Assembly (NCBI RefSeq): GCF_030445035.2
Contig: NC_080673.1
Location: forward strand, 183,005,216 to 183,069,215
Length of the DNA: 64,000 nt
Reading direction: 5' to 3'
Origin: Dasypus novemcinctus
Taxonomy: Eukaryota; Chordata; Mammalia; Cingulata; Dasypodidae
The translations under genes were made by a program, and so were the position numbers. Numbering within the stretch: position 1 is the stretch's first letter; each line of letters starts with the position of its first letter. Shown piece by piece: positions 25,270 to 35,349 of the stretch. The notes beneath the pieces were generated by a model, which saw nothing but the letters and a program-made list of their open reading frames with translations, was not told where the DNA came from and did not search any database.

Positions 25270-25515
25270 GATAACACTAATGATAATGATATAGTAATAA
25301 TAAGCAACTTCCACTTTTATAGCCAAGCACTAACCTAAGAATCTTATATATCTAAATTCATTTATCCCCATAAAAACCTTATTAGGTAGTTCTATTATTA
25401 TCTTCATTTTATAGATGAGGAAAACAAGGCACAGAGAAATTATTATATTTCCCCAAGGCCACCTAGTTAGTAGATAGTAGAGCTGGGATTCAAGCCCCAC
25501 CAATCTGGCTCCAGA
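25270..25515 (-). mobile_element. MIR SINE
   Basis: The order CTTTTATAGCCAAGCACTAA, ATTTTATAGATGAGGAAAAC, AAGGCACAGAGAAATTATTA, GAGCTGGGATTCAAGCCC and AATCTGGCTCCAGAG is that of an inverted MIR. Confidence 0.7.
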
Positions 25516-25639
25516 GAATAAGTTTTTAAAAATCCAAAATATCACATACTCACTTATATAAAACCTCAGAAAGAAGAAATCAGAAAAGAAGGTGACATGT
25601 AATGAACACATACTCTGTCACATAGATTGGACCACCTGT

Positions 25640-25790
25640 TTTTAACTCTCACTTAAAGTTCAGAACAATCCTGTACAGTGAGGATTATTATCCCCATTTC
25701 TAAAATGAGGCCCAGAGAGATGAAATAACTTAACAAGGTTATCTTGGTCTTCGAGTATGATATAAACTTAGCTTTCCCACCTCCAAATCC
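25640..25790 (-). mobile_element. MIR SINE fragment
   Basis: The words TTATTATCCCCATTTCTAAA, AATGAGGCCCAGAGAGATGA and AATAACTTAACAAGG match the inverted MIR core. Confidence 0.6.
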
Positions 25791-26178
25791 TCTGTAGGCA
25801 GTTGTGGTTATTGTGGTCACATCCTTGGGAGCCAGTAGAGTCATTCTCTTTGACTCAATAGTAGTAGACTTATTGACCCCAAACCAATGCCAACCTTCCA
25901 ATGCTAAGCATGAGGATTAAACCATGTGCCCCTCAAAGATGTGTTCAAGTCCTAATCCCCAGTCCTGGAAATGTAAATTCATATGTAAAAAGATCTTTGA
26001 AGACGTTATTAGTTAAGGTAAGGCTAAAGTGAATCAGGGTGGGCCTTAATCCAGTAAAACTGGAGTCCTTATAAGCAGAGGGAATTTGAACAAGATAGTA
26101 GGAGACAGGCAGGAAGAGAGATGGCCATGACAAAGGCAGAAACTGAGTTATGGCAAACCAGCACCAGAATGCTACAGA

Positions 26179-26179
<1 letters not shown>

Positions 26180-26210
<31 letters not shown>

Positions 26211-26213
26211 CAG
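26180..26213 (+). repeat. (CA)n microsatellite
   Basis: About 13 CA units at the very 5' edge of the inserted retrocopy. Confidence 0.9.
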
Positions 26214-27111
26214 AGATGCCACTCCAGCACATGCAAGCACTGAAATCACCTTACCCACAGGTTTGGCACCCATCATTCTGCCCTCCTAGAGGCAGGTGAG
26301 TGCCCAAAGTTACCTGCAGGTGAATGGGCAGAGCTGTTCTAGGGCTGGCCAGAGTTCCCAGTGGGCAAGGCGTCCTGCTGTCAGCCCAGCACCTGCTCAC
26401 AGACGCAGTGCCAGGGGATAAACTGATCCTGTTTGTCCCAACAGCTCTGCTGCCATCCCCTCCCCCTGTATTCAGCCATGGTCTCTGGTGACCTGGGACC
26501 TTGCCAGGCCCAGTCCCACTGCTCCGGCTCCTGCCCCTGCCTGCCCCCCTCTCCCAGGTGGCAGCACACTCTCCTCAGAGAAGGAGCTGCAGCACAGCTC
26601 GGAGTGCACTATCTGAGCAAGGGCAGAGAGCCATTCAGGCCACTCGTCCAATGGGAATTCTGGCCTGGAGGGGTGAGGGTCTGCCGGGGTCAGAGCAAGT
26701 TGGGAGAGTTAGGGGTAGAGCCCAGGCTTCCTGGCTCTTGTCTGGTCCTCCTTCCCAAGGGGTCTTTCAGTGTGACCACAGCCCTGGCCAGGAAATGCCC
26801 TGGAGAGCGAGCAGACCCCAACGCCTGCCTTGGCCCTGCGCTGTGGCCGTCCATTGCCCCAGGATCACTCTCCTCCGCCCTCCCCGAGCTGACCAAGGGT
26901 CTGACCAAGGGGCTCTCCCTTTTGGGCCAGTGCTGTGCTTGACCTGACCATCCCCTGCACCCTCCCCCTGCCCCTCCTCCGTGTCTGGTGCTGAGGATAC
27001 AGCTCTTCTCAGCATCGGAACAATCTCCAACATTGAAAAGTGTCTTTTTGCTAGGAGCCCCAGCTTCCTGTATTTTTTAATATAAACAGTGTACATAGAG
27101 TGCCAGAACTT

Positions 27112-27560
27112 TATTTATTTTTTTAAAGATTTGTTTATTTATTTATTTTTTATTTATTTCTCTCCCCTTCCCCGCCCCCCACCACCATACACAGTTGTCT
27201 GCTCTCTGTGTCCATTCGCTGTGTGTTTTTCTGCGAGCGCTTCTATCCTTATCAGCGGCACCGGGAATCTGTGTTTCTTTTTGTTGTGTCATCTTGTTGT
27301 GTCAGCTCTCCATGTGTGTGGCCCCATTCCTGGGCAGGCTGCACTTTCTTTTGTGCTGGGTGGCTTTCCTTACCGGGCGCACTCGTTGCGCGTGGGGCTC
27401 CCCTATGCGGGGGACACCCCAGCGTGGCACGGCACTCCTTGCGCGCATCAGCACTGCGCATGGGCCAGCTCCACACGGGTCAAGGAGGCCCGGTGTTTGA
27501 ACCGCGGACCTCCCATGTGGTAGGCGGATACCCTATCCACTGGGCCAAGTCCGCTTCCCC
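27112..27560 (-). mobile_element. DAS-type SINE inside the retrocopy
   Basis: On the minus strand it is full length, from the head GGGGAAGCGGACTTGGCCCA to AAATAAATAAATAAACAAAT. Near-identical flanks CCAGAACTTTA and CCAGACCTTTA are its probable target duplication. This makes it younger than the surrounding retrocopy. Confidence 0.88.
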
Positions 27561-27745
27561 AGACCTTTAAATAAATGGGAAATAAATATTAAAAAAAAAA
27601 AGAATGCTACAGATTTCCAGGAAAGCATGATCCTGCCAGCTTTCTTGATTTTGGACTTCTGGCTTCCAACACTCTAAGACAATGAATTCCTGTTGTTTAA
27701 GGCAACTGCTGTAGGGTCTTTGTTATAGCAAATTATGACAGCCTA

Positions 27746-28455
27746 TAGGAAAATGAAGCATAAAAAAGAAAATGCCTCATCTTTATAAATATTTTCAAAA
27801 CATTGTCAAACCTTCCCTATCTGCAGAAATTAATGAAGAGTTGGAAGATGATGGATAGACCTTCCTCCTGGCTCTTGGAGAGATGCACTCATCAATCAAT
27901 TAACAAACGTGTAATGAATAGCAATTGTGTGAAAGTTACCAGGTCCTTCGCACACTTGCTGAGCTGCCTGGTTTCTGCTCTGTGGCTGCTCAGAGAACAT
28001 GGCAACCACAGGGGCTGATCCCATAGGAGATCATGGTCCGGGAAGGAGGAAAGAGGCTGCCCAGAGTATCACAGCCTTGACATGTTCTGCCCACAGCTAC
28101 CCAGGTTGACCAGAGAAATGGTCTAAAGATAGGTTTAAAATCACAGTTCTCATCTCTGGAAAGCTCTATTTCAACTCTACTGAGATTTTTAAATCTCATG
28201 TTCTCCAAACAGAGCTACAAGACTATGGCTCTACATTTTGTTTAAATAACACATATATGTACCTATGTGTGTATATATATATTTTAACAATTACAAAGGT
28301 AAAATATAATTAAGAAAATGTGGAGAAAGCAGAAAATCATAAAAAGCTTCCATAATTCCCATAGCTGGGGTCTCCCATGGCTAACATCTTGGTTTATATT
28401 TTCAGACTTTGGAGACTGAATTTTAGAGAAAATTAAGTAAATAATACTGCTTTGG
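27746..28455. other. Non-coding stretch, nothing recognised
   Basis: No coding or repeat feature is supported. Confidence 0.35.
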
Positions 28456-28462
28456 AATTTTC

Positions 28463-28847
28463 TTTTTTTTTTTTTTTAAGATTTATTTTATTTGTTTATT
28501 TCCCCCACCACCTCTTTGTTTTGCAGTCTCTGTCTGTTCTCTGTGTCCCTTTGCTGTACGCTCTGAGTCTGCTTGTCTTCTCTTCAGGGGGCACCAGGAA
28601 CCGAACCCAGGACCTCCCATGTAGGAGAGAGGCACTCAATCACCGGAGTCACCTCAGCTCCCTGGTTTGTTGTATCTCTTATTGTCTTTGCTTTTTGTGT
28701 CTCTTTTGTTACATCATCTTGTTGCATCAGCTCGCTGCATCTACCTACCGTGCCAGCTCACCTTCTCCAAGAGGCACTGGGAACCAAACCTGGGAACTCC
28801 CATGTGGCAGACAGAAGCCCAATCATTTGAGCCACATCCACTTCCCA
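28463..28847 (-). mobile_element. Dimeric DAS-type SINE
   Basis: Read on the minus strand there are two tRNA-like units: the outer one with GGGAAGTGGATGTGGCTCAA and GGTTTGGTTCCCAGTG, and an inner one at about 28,580-28,665 with GGAGCTGAGGTGACTCCGGT and GGGTTCGGTTCCTGGTG. It begins with a T-run (28,463-28,478) that is its poly(A) tail. Same dimeric class as 7,248 and 13,806. Confidence 0.8.
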
Positions 28848-28899
28848 TGCTTTGTAATATTCTTGACTTAACTACTGTTTTCATTTAACATAAACAGTT

Positions 28900-29160
28900 T
28901 TCTAGCTCAATTTTTTTTTCTTTGCCATGCTTTTAATGGATGAGTTAATAGCTCAGTATATTATGGATGTACTATATTTGGTTTGTCCAAATTCTGTTCT
29001 GGGATATTTAGGTTGTCCCTGATCTTCAGTTGTTATATAATAATAAATGATGAGGAAAAAAATCCTTGTAGCCCAATATTTGTAGTAAACCATATTAATT
29101 TCCTTGGGATGAATTTACAGGAGTGGAATTACTGGATTAATGGGCGTGCAAGGTTTTAAG
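28900..29160 (-). mobile_element. Old L1-type LINE fragment
   Basis: The words GGGATATTTAGGTTGTCCCT and TTTACAGGAGTGGAATTACT followed by GGATTAATGG match the L1-derived DNA at 23,300-23,500, on the same strand. Confidence 0.5.
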
Positions 29161-29585
29161 ACTTGCTCTGAGGCTCTTCAGCACCTCAGAGTGGAACCCA
29201 CGTGACTGCTCAGCAGAATTCCCAGCAGCTCTGGTCTCCAACGGTGAAGCTCAGTCTAGGCTCACCCCTGCTGACCTAGCACACTGAGACCCTCAGCAAC
29301 CAAACTCTCCTGGGCTGGTTGCTCTCACTCCAAGAAGAAAAAAGGCAGAAATCACCACAAGGGAAAATGTAGGTCTTTCCAGAGTTCTCTGAGCTCAAGA
29401 ACTTAGGCCTCCAGGTTGGAACCAGTTCTGAAAAATCAATTTGAGAGCTGTTTGGGAGAAGAATCAAGATGAAACTGCCTCTAGAAATGAAATTACCAAT
29501 TTAGATAACAGAGCCGAATGATTCTCAAACAGGCACTGGCATTCTATAAAATACTGGTTCTGTTCTAGTTTTGTTTGGAGACCAG
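29161..29585. other. Non-coding stretch, nothing recognised
   Basis: No feature is supported. Confidence 0.35.
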
Positions 29586-29589
29586 TGTG

Positions 29590-29912
29590 ATATTCCAGTT
29601 CTTTGGCTGAAATATACATGGGCAAGAACAGTGATATTCATAGATACATTATCCACAATTGTCGAAAGGTGGAGGCCACCAAGTGCCCACCAACAGGTGA
29701 ATGGATAAACAAAATGTTGTGCATACATGCAATGGAATATTATTCATCTATAAAAAGGAATGAAGTTCTGATGCATGCTACAATATGGATGAACTTTGAA
29801 GATACCATGTGGACAGAAATAAGCCAGATATAAAATGACAAATACTGTATGATCTCACTGATAGGAAATAAGCAGAAGAGGCAAATTTAAAAAGTCAGAA
29901 ACTAGAATACAG
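29590..29912 (+). mobile_element. Old L1 3' UTR fragment
   Basis: The order CAATTGTCGAAAGGTGGAGG, GTGAATGGATAAACAAAATG, CAATGGAATATTATTCATCT, AATAAGCCAGATATAAAATG and CTGTATGATCTCACTGATAG is that of an old L1 3' region. The part around 8,640-8,940 belongs to the same family. Confidence 0.65.
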
Positions 29913-29914
29913 GT

Positions 29915-30090
29915 TATCAGGGGCCTTGACCAAGACACTGAACTCTTTGAGTCTCTTTCTACATCTTTAAAATGGGAATAAAAATAATTACCTCACAGGT
30001 AATTGCAAGAATTAAGGGAGATAACAAAGTTTGTGCAACTGTCTGAGTGAATAGCATAGACTAGATACTCAGAAAATATTAGTCCTTTTT
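29915..30090 (+). mobile_element. MIR SINE fragment
   Basis: The order GGCCTTGACCAAGACACTGA, CTACATCTTTAAAATGGGAA, TTACCTCACAGGTAATTGCA and GAATTAAGGGAGATAACAAA is typical of the 3' half of MIR. Confidence 0.6.
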
Positions 30091-31044
30091 TTTCTTAATT
30101 CAGCAGCAAATATTGTTTGGTTCATATACTGTAAATATGGAGTCCATTCTAAGCATTATTTTATAGTTTTAAGTTCGTTCACTATCTCAAATTGAAGTAG
30201 CATCTTAATCCAATTATGTATTTATTACAATAGAATGTAAATAAGGTTTTTTTTTTGCTTTTAAACATCTTTTAATAATTGTAAAAATAAATAAAAGATT
30301 TACTATACAAGGTAGTTCTTTGTATCTTGGTCTTCTTTACACTTCCTTTTTGACTCCACAGTTAAAAATTACAATAGCAACATCAAGAATTATTTTTACT
30401 AAAACCGCTAATGGATATTTTTTAGATATCCCAGAATCTGGAATAGGTACTAGGAAATAAATATCAAACATAACAGTACATAGGTCTCTGAAGTGTATTA
30501 TGATAAAGAACTTCTCATTTGTCTTATTAAATCTATCTTTTATCCAGTTTGGCAAAGATTATAGCAAGATATGACATCTGTTGTATGAGTGGTTCAAAAA
30601 CGGGAATGGTTCAAAAACGGGAGTGGTTGTACTTCTGATTCTTGTTCCCACACCTTCTGTGCATATTACATAACACATAGATGTCCTGGTTTTGCTCTCT
30701 AAGAGGTTACCAGCTGATGCTTCCGAGTTTACAAGAGAAACACACGTGGAAATCTTGTCCTGGTAACTAGCCGTATCACTAATAGAATCATGACATATTC
30801 ATGTGCTAAACAGGTTGTAAAGAAATAGAAAATTATGTGCAATTAAATAGAGAAAAAAATTCAGCCAAATTCTGTGTATTTTAAAAGTTCATAGTAAACA
30901 AAAATCTGAGAGGATTTTCCCATATTTCCAGATACGATAATGTTGAACATATTTTATCATGAACTTTTACATTTGACCTTCTTTTTTTGTACATACAGTT
31001 GCAAAAACTGAGTTGCAGATCTTCATTTTATATATATATGTATA

Positions 31045-31110
31045 TTTTTTGTTTTTTAGGAACCAGGGACAGGGATTGAACCTGGGACCTCCCATGTGGG
31101 AGGGAGGCCC
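31045..31110 (-). mobile_element. Short tRNA-derived SINE head
   Basis: On the minus strand it reads GGAGGTCCCAGGTTCAATCC followed by CTGTCCCTGGTTCC and an A-rich tail (AAAAAACAAAAAATATAC). It is a partial head of the short class. Confidence 0.65.
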
Positions 31111-31152
31111 TCAAATGCAGGCCCTGTCCTTTAAAAACAATCCTCCTCTCTT

Positions 31153-31153
<1 letters not shown>

Positions 31154-31190
<37 letters not shown>
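31154..31190 (+). repeat. (CA)n microsatellite
   Basis: About 17 uninterrupted CA units. A candidate length-polymorphic site. Confidence 0.95.
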
Positions 31191-31194
<4 letters not shown>

Positions 31195-31398
31195 CTGGGA
31201 TAGGTCAAGATCTCTGGGCACAATAAGGCAGCATCATCCAGGAAGACACCTGTGAGGGAAGGCATGACCTTCCCACCATCTCCCCACTTTGTTTTTTTAG
31301 CTTGAGGTTTTAACGTCAAAATATCAAGACTTGTAAGGTTTTAAAATAATCCTTTCACAAAATCGGGCAGCTTGAACTGTAAAAACATGAGTTCTTTG

Positions 31399-32034
31399 TC
31401 AAAGGTTCGTTTTTTCGGTCCTCGTCTGCCGCAACCAGCTGTCAGCATCTTCTTTAGAGATCAGTTTTCCCTTCACAATGACACCGCATGCTGCTCCTTG
31501 GCTGTCCTGGTACGGTTTACTGCCAAAACGCGCGACACTGCCAGACAAGAGCGCCGCTGTTGTTTCCCCGGCCCGAACGTGCGGAGCGGGTCCCCGTGTT
31601 TCCTGCCCGAGTCCGCAGATCTTGGCGAGGCGAGCCTGGAACCCCTCGTCGCCGTCCTGCTCGCTTTTGCTGCAGGACTCATGTCCCTTGCAGCACTTTG
31701 TCAGGGAAGGGACGCCAACGAGAAGATGGAACACCCAAGAGCGGAGAGCCCCGTCCCTTCGCTGGGGAGGGTTTGTAAGCACAACGTGGGAAAGGCTTAG
31801 GTCCTCCAAGAGCTCCAGCTCCCCGGGACCCGCGAGAGCACGGGCCACGCGGGGTTCCCTCGCCGTCACCGCCTTGTGCTGGCAGAGCCCGTCCTCGCCT
31901 CCACGGAGGTCCACGGCGGCGTTCAGGTGCGTGTCCATCTCGTGCACGCCCTTCCTGAGGGCCTTAGGGTGGCGTCCCCGCGTGGGAGCTGAGAGCGGCC
32001 GCCAGCAGCGGGAGAGCCAGCGCGGGTCGCCCAA
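31399..32034 (-). CDS. Open reading frame in CpG-rich block, parent unknown
   Basis: The frame is open for 211 codons, and upstream to at least about 32,095, and stops at 31,399. It has no ATG at its left edge; the first in-frame Met lies near 31,948 (EMDTHLNAAVDL). Its composition looks protein-like: an acidic patch (ELELLEDLSL), the stretch LRSWVFHLLVGVPSLTKCCK with cysteines, and the C-terminus EDADSWLRQTRTEKTNL. I do not recognise the family and see no signal peptide or membrane span. Many CpG sites survive, unlike in the neighbouring DNA. It may be the remains of a retrocopied protein or an uncharacterised gene fragment. No function is proposed. Confidence 0.35.
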   Translation of the reverse strand: MGDPRWLSRCWRPLSAPTRGRHPKALRKGVHEMDTHLNAAVDLRGGEDGLCQHKAVTAREPRVARALAGPGELELLEDLSLSHVVLTNPPQRRDGALRSWVFHLLVGVPSLTKCCKGHESCSKSEQDGDEGFQARLAKICGLGQETRGPAPHVRAGETTAALLSGSVARFGSKPYQDSQGAACGVIVKGKLISKEDADSWLRQTRTEKTNL

Positions 32035-32169
32035 GCACAGCCACCCGTGCAGCAGGGCCCGCGTGGCTCTGGGGCGGCGGTGGGCGCGCCCCCACGGGGT
32101 CCCCGGGACCCCTCGGCGGCGCGTGAGCCCGGGGCTGGGAGGCTGCCGGCGGCTGCACGTCCACGCCCT

Positions 32170-32965
32170 AAATAAATTTATAAAACCGTAAAAATACTAT
32201 ACCAAAATTACTGGGTCTGATAAAATTTTTCACATTCAGGACTATGAGCAAAGCAAACAGAGGAAGTTGAGGTAGGACAAGTGACGCAAACGGTGGAAAT
32301 CACTTCTAAGCTGTGCAAAATTGCCTGGCCTGTCGCTAGGTCCAGTGCCCTGGGCTCTGAAGATGGGATTTAAAGGTTCCCAACATGGTTTGCACCAATT
32401 CATGCTTCCCACTGCCTTTTATGAATCAACTCATTTTGAAATGGTTACTCAATTTCTGTTTCATAAGATCCTAACAGAATGTGGTCCATCCACTTACACC
32501 CAGGGCTGTAGCTCTAGAAATGGTCTACCCTGGGCTTTCTTTGACATGTGAGTAACCTGCCTTTGTTTATGGACCAAGGCTTGGGGTGTCTGGGTGTTCT
32601 TTAGCTGTCTTCATGCTTACTCCATAGAAATCAAAACATGTGGAGGCTAAATCCCTTTTTTTTCCCAAATGTCAGCAGGAATAAAGATGTGAGCATGGTC
32701 TCAAACGGCACTTTGGTATTTTCCCTCCTGTGAAATAGGGATGAGAGTAGTTCCTGCCTCACAGAGCTGCTGGGGAAAGAAGCAAAAAGTAGTCCGTGTA
32801 AAGAGCATAAAACAAGGCCATGTACACAACTGTTCCATAATGTTATCATCATTATTATTAATTCTTGTCCAAGGAACCTATCAAAAACCTTCCTAAAAAT
32901 ATCCTAATGCAACCACATCCTCTTTCATTCTGGTTGAGATTATAAAGAAACCAACACTACCTCTG
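32170..32965. other. Non-coding stretch with a MIR-like fragment
   Basis: The part at about 32,700-32,870 (TGTGAAATAGGGATGAGAGT, TTCCTGCCTCACAGAGCTGC, AAAGAGCATAAAACAAGGCC) looks like a plus-strand MIR. The rest is unrecognised. Confidence 0.45.
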
Positions 32966-33020
32966 TGGTGGTTTGAAACTATGCCTTATTGGAATAATTA
33001 AATTAATCAAATGACCCTTA

Positions 33021-33056
33021 GCACATCAGCACTGCGCGTGAGCCAGCTCCACACGG
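33021..33056 (-). mobile_element. Isolated internal fragment of a DAS-type SINE
   Basis: Only the inner word, GCACATCAGCACTGCGCGTG followed by AGCCAGCTCCACACGG, is present. It has neither the tRNA-like head nor the tail. The same word is part of every full-length minus-strand SINE here, for example at 40,346-40,380. Confidence 0.7.
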
Positions 33057-33194
33057 ACTCACACCCACAGGAACAGACAAATTTAAGAATATAATTTTTA
33101 GGGGTCCACAAAAGACTCAAACGATCACACCTACCTTTCTCAAATAGCAATCTTACTTCCTTACTTCCATGTCTTGAGATTTTGGCCTCACAAT

Positions 33195-33415
33195 GACAGG
33201 CTCCATAGTCTATCTGTCTTATTTTACAGGGCTGCTATGACAACAAGGATGCTATGACAAATATACACACTGGTTGGTTTAACCAACAGGCATTTACTGT
33301 CTCACAGGTTTGGAGGCTAGTAGTCCAAAATCAAGGTGTTAACCAGATCATGCATTCTTCTGAAATTTATAACATTCTGGCCCTGACTTGACTGAGATCT
33401 TTGGGGTTCTGTGAT
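33195..33415 (-). mobile_element. LTR-like repeat fragment
   Basis: The words TTTACAGGGCTGCTATGACA, CATTTACTGTCTCACAGGTT and TGGAGGCTAGTAGTCCAAAA followed by TCAAGG belong to a common mammalian LTR-like repeat in reverse. The block at 19,105-19,300 has the same type of words. Confidence 0.45.
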
Positions 33416-33900
33416 AGATTGAATTATTTCTCCAGGGGAAAAAAAGTTCTTAATTCATTCCTGTGGGTGTGAACCCATTGTAAGTAGGACCATTTGAAGA
33501 TGTTTTTAGTGATGGTGTGCCCCAGCTGAATATCCAGATTACTGGGTAAATCCAGATTACTGGATAAATCCAGATTACTGGAGTGCATTGTGAGCAGCAG
33601 TAATTCAGACACAAAGAGAAAAAGCCACAGGAGAAGTAGAAACTGGAAAGTCAGTGGAACCTGGAAGAGAAAGAAGAAGACATCGCCATATGCATTGCCA
33701 TGTGACAGAAAAGCCAAGGACCCAAGGATCACTGGCAGCCAGGCCCAGAATGCCAAGTCTTCTGGGAGAAAGCATCATCTTGCTGGTGCCTTAATTTTGA
33801 ACTTCTCCTAACCTTAAAATCATGGACCCATAAATTCCCATTGTTTAAACCAAACCCTTTTGTGGTATGTGTGGTCACAGCCAGGAAACTAAGACACATG
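33415..33900 (+). mobile_element. Solo LTR-like repeat (MaLR type) with internal triplication
   Basis: Words in order: GATTGAATTATTTCTCCAGG, TCCTGTGGGTGTGAACCCAT, GCCAAGGACCCAAGGATCAC, CATAAATTCCCATTGTTTAA and CAGCCAGGAAACTAAGACAC. A unit near ATCCAGATTACTGGGTAA is present three times in tandem at about 33,532-33,581. Minus-strand relatives lie at 16,560 and 19,105. Confidence 0.55.
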
Positions 33901-34220
33901 CCTTGGCTTGTTGATGCATCACTGCCCCCATTACATGGGCATCTCTCTCTCTCTTCTTCTCCATTTTCTCTTAAGTAACTGCATCTGAATTACTGCTTAT
34001 ACACATTTCAGCCCACCCTCATTCAGATTGGCCTCACCTTAACTAAAAACATCTTCAAAAAAAGAAAAGAAAAAACAAACAACTTCAAAGTTCCTATCTT
34101 CATGGGTTCATATCCACACCCTAACTCACCCTAACTCATACATGTTCAAAAATTCTGTTTACAAATGAGTTCACACCCGCAGGACCCGGGGTTAGGGCTT
34201 GAATGTGTCTTTTGTGGGAG
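33901..34220 (-). mobile_element. LTR-like repeat fragment, inverted
   Basis: The words ATTCAGATTGGCCTCACCTT, AACTAAAAACATCTTCAAAA and TTTACAAATGAGTTCACACC followed by CGCAGGACC mirror the 33,415 family in reverse. A short repeat (CACCCTAACTCA twice) and an A/G-rich run interrupt it. Confidence 0.4.
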
Positions 34221-34429
34221 ACATGATTCAATTCCCAACACTATTTATGTGGTCCTTGGTAGAGAGGGCAGTGGGAAATGAGGGCCTTGAAAGTCATGCT
34301 AAGGGGTTTGTCCTCGATCTCATTGGTAATGGAAGCTAGTAAGAGTTTTAAGAAGAGCCTGGTAGGATTTGCATTTTAGAAAAAACACTCTGTGGTAGAA
34401 CAGTGAATGGATTAGGGGATGATGGTATG

Positions 34430-34790
34430 TGGTGGTTTTAATGTTTATTTGCAAATTTATCGATATCATTTCCATCACGAGATGAGCTCTAATTTCCCCA
34501 CCCCCACCCCCACTCTTGGCCACCATCCTGTGAGGAAGCCCAAGTCACATGTAAGTGTTCTGGTCCCAGACAACAGCCAGAATTAACCACCAGACATGTG
34601 AGTCAGCAAGCCTCCCAGGTGACTCCATCGCCAGCCACCATCTGACTGCAGCTGCTTGAGACACTGAGTAAGAACTACCTCGGTGAACTGAGTCAATCCC
34701 AACACTTGTGCAAGATAATAATAAATGGTTGTTGTTTGTGCCACTAAGCTTGGGGTATTGTGCAACTATGGAAAACTAGAACAGATTTGA
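34430..34790 (+). mobile_element. LTR-like repeat, probably ERVL-MaLR
   Basis: The 3' part reads GATAATAATAAATGGTTGTT, GTTTGTGCCACTAAGCTTGG, GGTATTGTGCAACTATGG and AAAACTAGAACAG. This matches the usual 3' end of a common mammalian LTR-like family. The 5' part is diverged. Confidence 0.45.
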
Positions 34791-34936
34791 TAAAGGAAAG
34801 GGAGGGTTGACTTAACAAAACCGAAAATATGGAATTGGCTTATATGATTTTGAAACAAATCTCAAACATTGTATAATTTTATTCATAATTATTTCAGTAT
34901 GCACCACTAAAAGATAAGTCTTTGTTGTTGTTGTTG

Positions 34937-35022
34937 TTGTTTTAGGAGGTACCAGGGATCAAACCGAGGATCTTGTACGTGGGAAGCAGGTGCATGAACC
35001 ATTGAGATACACCTGCTCCCAA
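34937..35022 (-). mobile_element. Short tRNA-derived SINE head
   Basis: On the minus strand: GGGAGCAGGTGTATCTCAAT at the 5' end, GGTTTGATCCCTGGTACCTC, then an A-tail preceded by an AAC triplet run (34,924-34,943 region). First of three heads within 600 bp. Confidence 0.75.
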
Positions 35023-35349
35023 GAAGTCTTTTTTAAAAAGTACTCACAATACCATTATCACATCTTAAAAAATTGCAATAATTCCTTAAAAGTAGTTGGA
35101 CTTTTTAATACAGATCTAGCAGTAAAAACAAGTAACGATAGAGAATGCAGTGTCCAGTCAGGCAACTAATAGCCACATGTGGCTGCTGAGTGCTTCAGAT
35201 ACAGCTAGTGTGACCGAGAAATTGAATTTTTAATTTTATTTATTTTAAACTTAATTTATAAGTGATTCTTGATTCAGTATTGGCAATATTTTAGGAATGT
35301 TTGGTAAAACTTGGGTATGTGAATTTACTCTTTCCTTTCTTTTTCTTTT

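Larger units (their letters stand above)
26180..27600 (+). pseudogene. Processed retrocopy of an unidentified transcript (3' part)
   Basis: The block is flanked by a perfect 14-bp duplication AGAATGCTACAGAT (26,166-26,179 and 27,601-27,614) and ends in ATAAATGGGAAATAAATATT plus a pure A-tail. These are the hallmarks of L1-mediated copying of a polyadenylated RNA. Apart from a CA-rich start (26,180-26,213) and an inserted SINE (27,112-27,560), the body is GC-rich and single-copy in look. It carries no recognisable protein: the frame of up to 169 codons at 26,433-26,942 has no known domain. It is probably a long 3'UTR. I cannot name the parent gene. Confidence 0.7.
25920..27745 (+). mobile_element. 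MLT1-like solo LTR (ERVL-MaLR), split by a retrocopy
   Basis: The left half (25,920-26,179) reads CCCCTCAAAGATGTGTTCAA, AGTCCTAATCCCCAGTCCTG, GGTGGGCCTTAATCCAGTAA and GGAGTCCTTATAAGCAGAGG. The right half (27,601-27,745) reads TTGATTTTGGACTTCTGGCT, CTGTTGTTTAAGGCAACTGC and GCAAATTATGACAGCC. Together they make one MLT1-type LTR. The 1.4 kb between them is a later insertion. Confidence 0.7.
30245..32168 (-). pseudogene. Candidate retrocopy of an unassigned gene (CpG-rich 5' part, A-tail at 3' end)
   Basis: Read on the minus strand, a very GC- and CpG-rich start (32,168 down to about 31,480) passes into AT-rich DNA and ends in a short A-run (30,247-30,256). A short direct repeat TAAATAA occurs at both ends (about 30,238 and 32,168). 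This layout fits a processed mRNA copy with 5' part, coding frame and long 3'UTR. A SINE head and a (CA)n tract were added later at 31,050-31,190. The limits are inferred from composition and the weak repeat and could be wrong. A true local exon or CpG island is the alternative. Confidence 0.4.

Noticed and set aside
26433-26947. 169- and 148-codon overlapping frames
   Set aside because: They have no known domain, overlap each other in two frames of GC-rich DNA, and sit in a retrocopied segment that looks like a 3'UTR.
27089-27570. Overlapping frames of 100-144 codons, also at 36,875, 38,734, 39,966, 49,439, 54,190, 58,150 and 60,192
   Set aside because: All lie within DAS-type SINEs and share the same low-complexity Ser/Cys/Leu translation. 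They are not proteins.
31478-32191. A 237-codon plus-strand frame
   Set aside because: It is opposite the minus-strand frame in a CpG-rich block where stops are rare. The minus frame has the more protein-like composition. Neither is certain.
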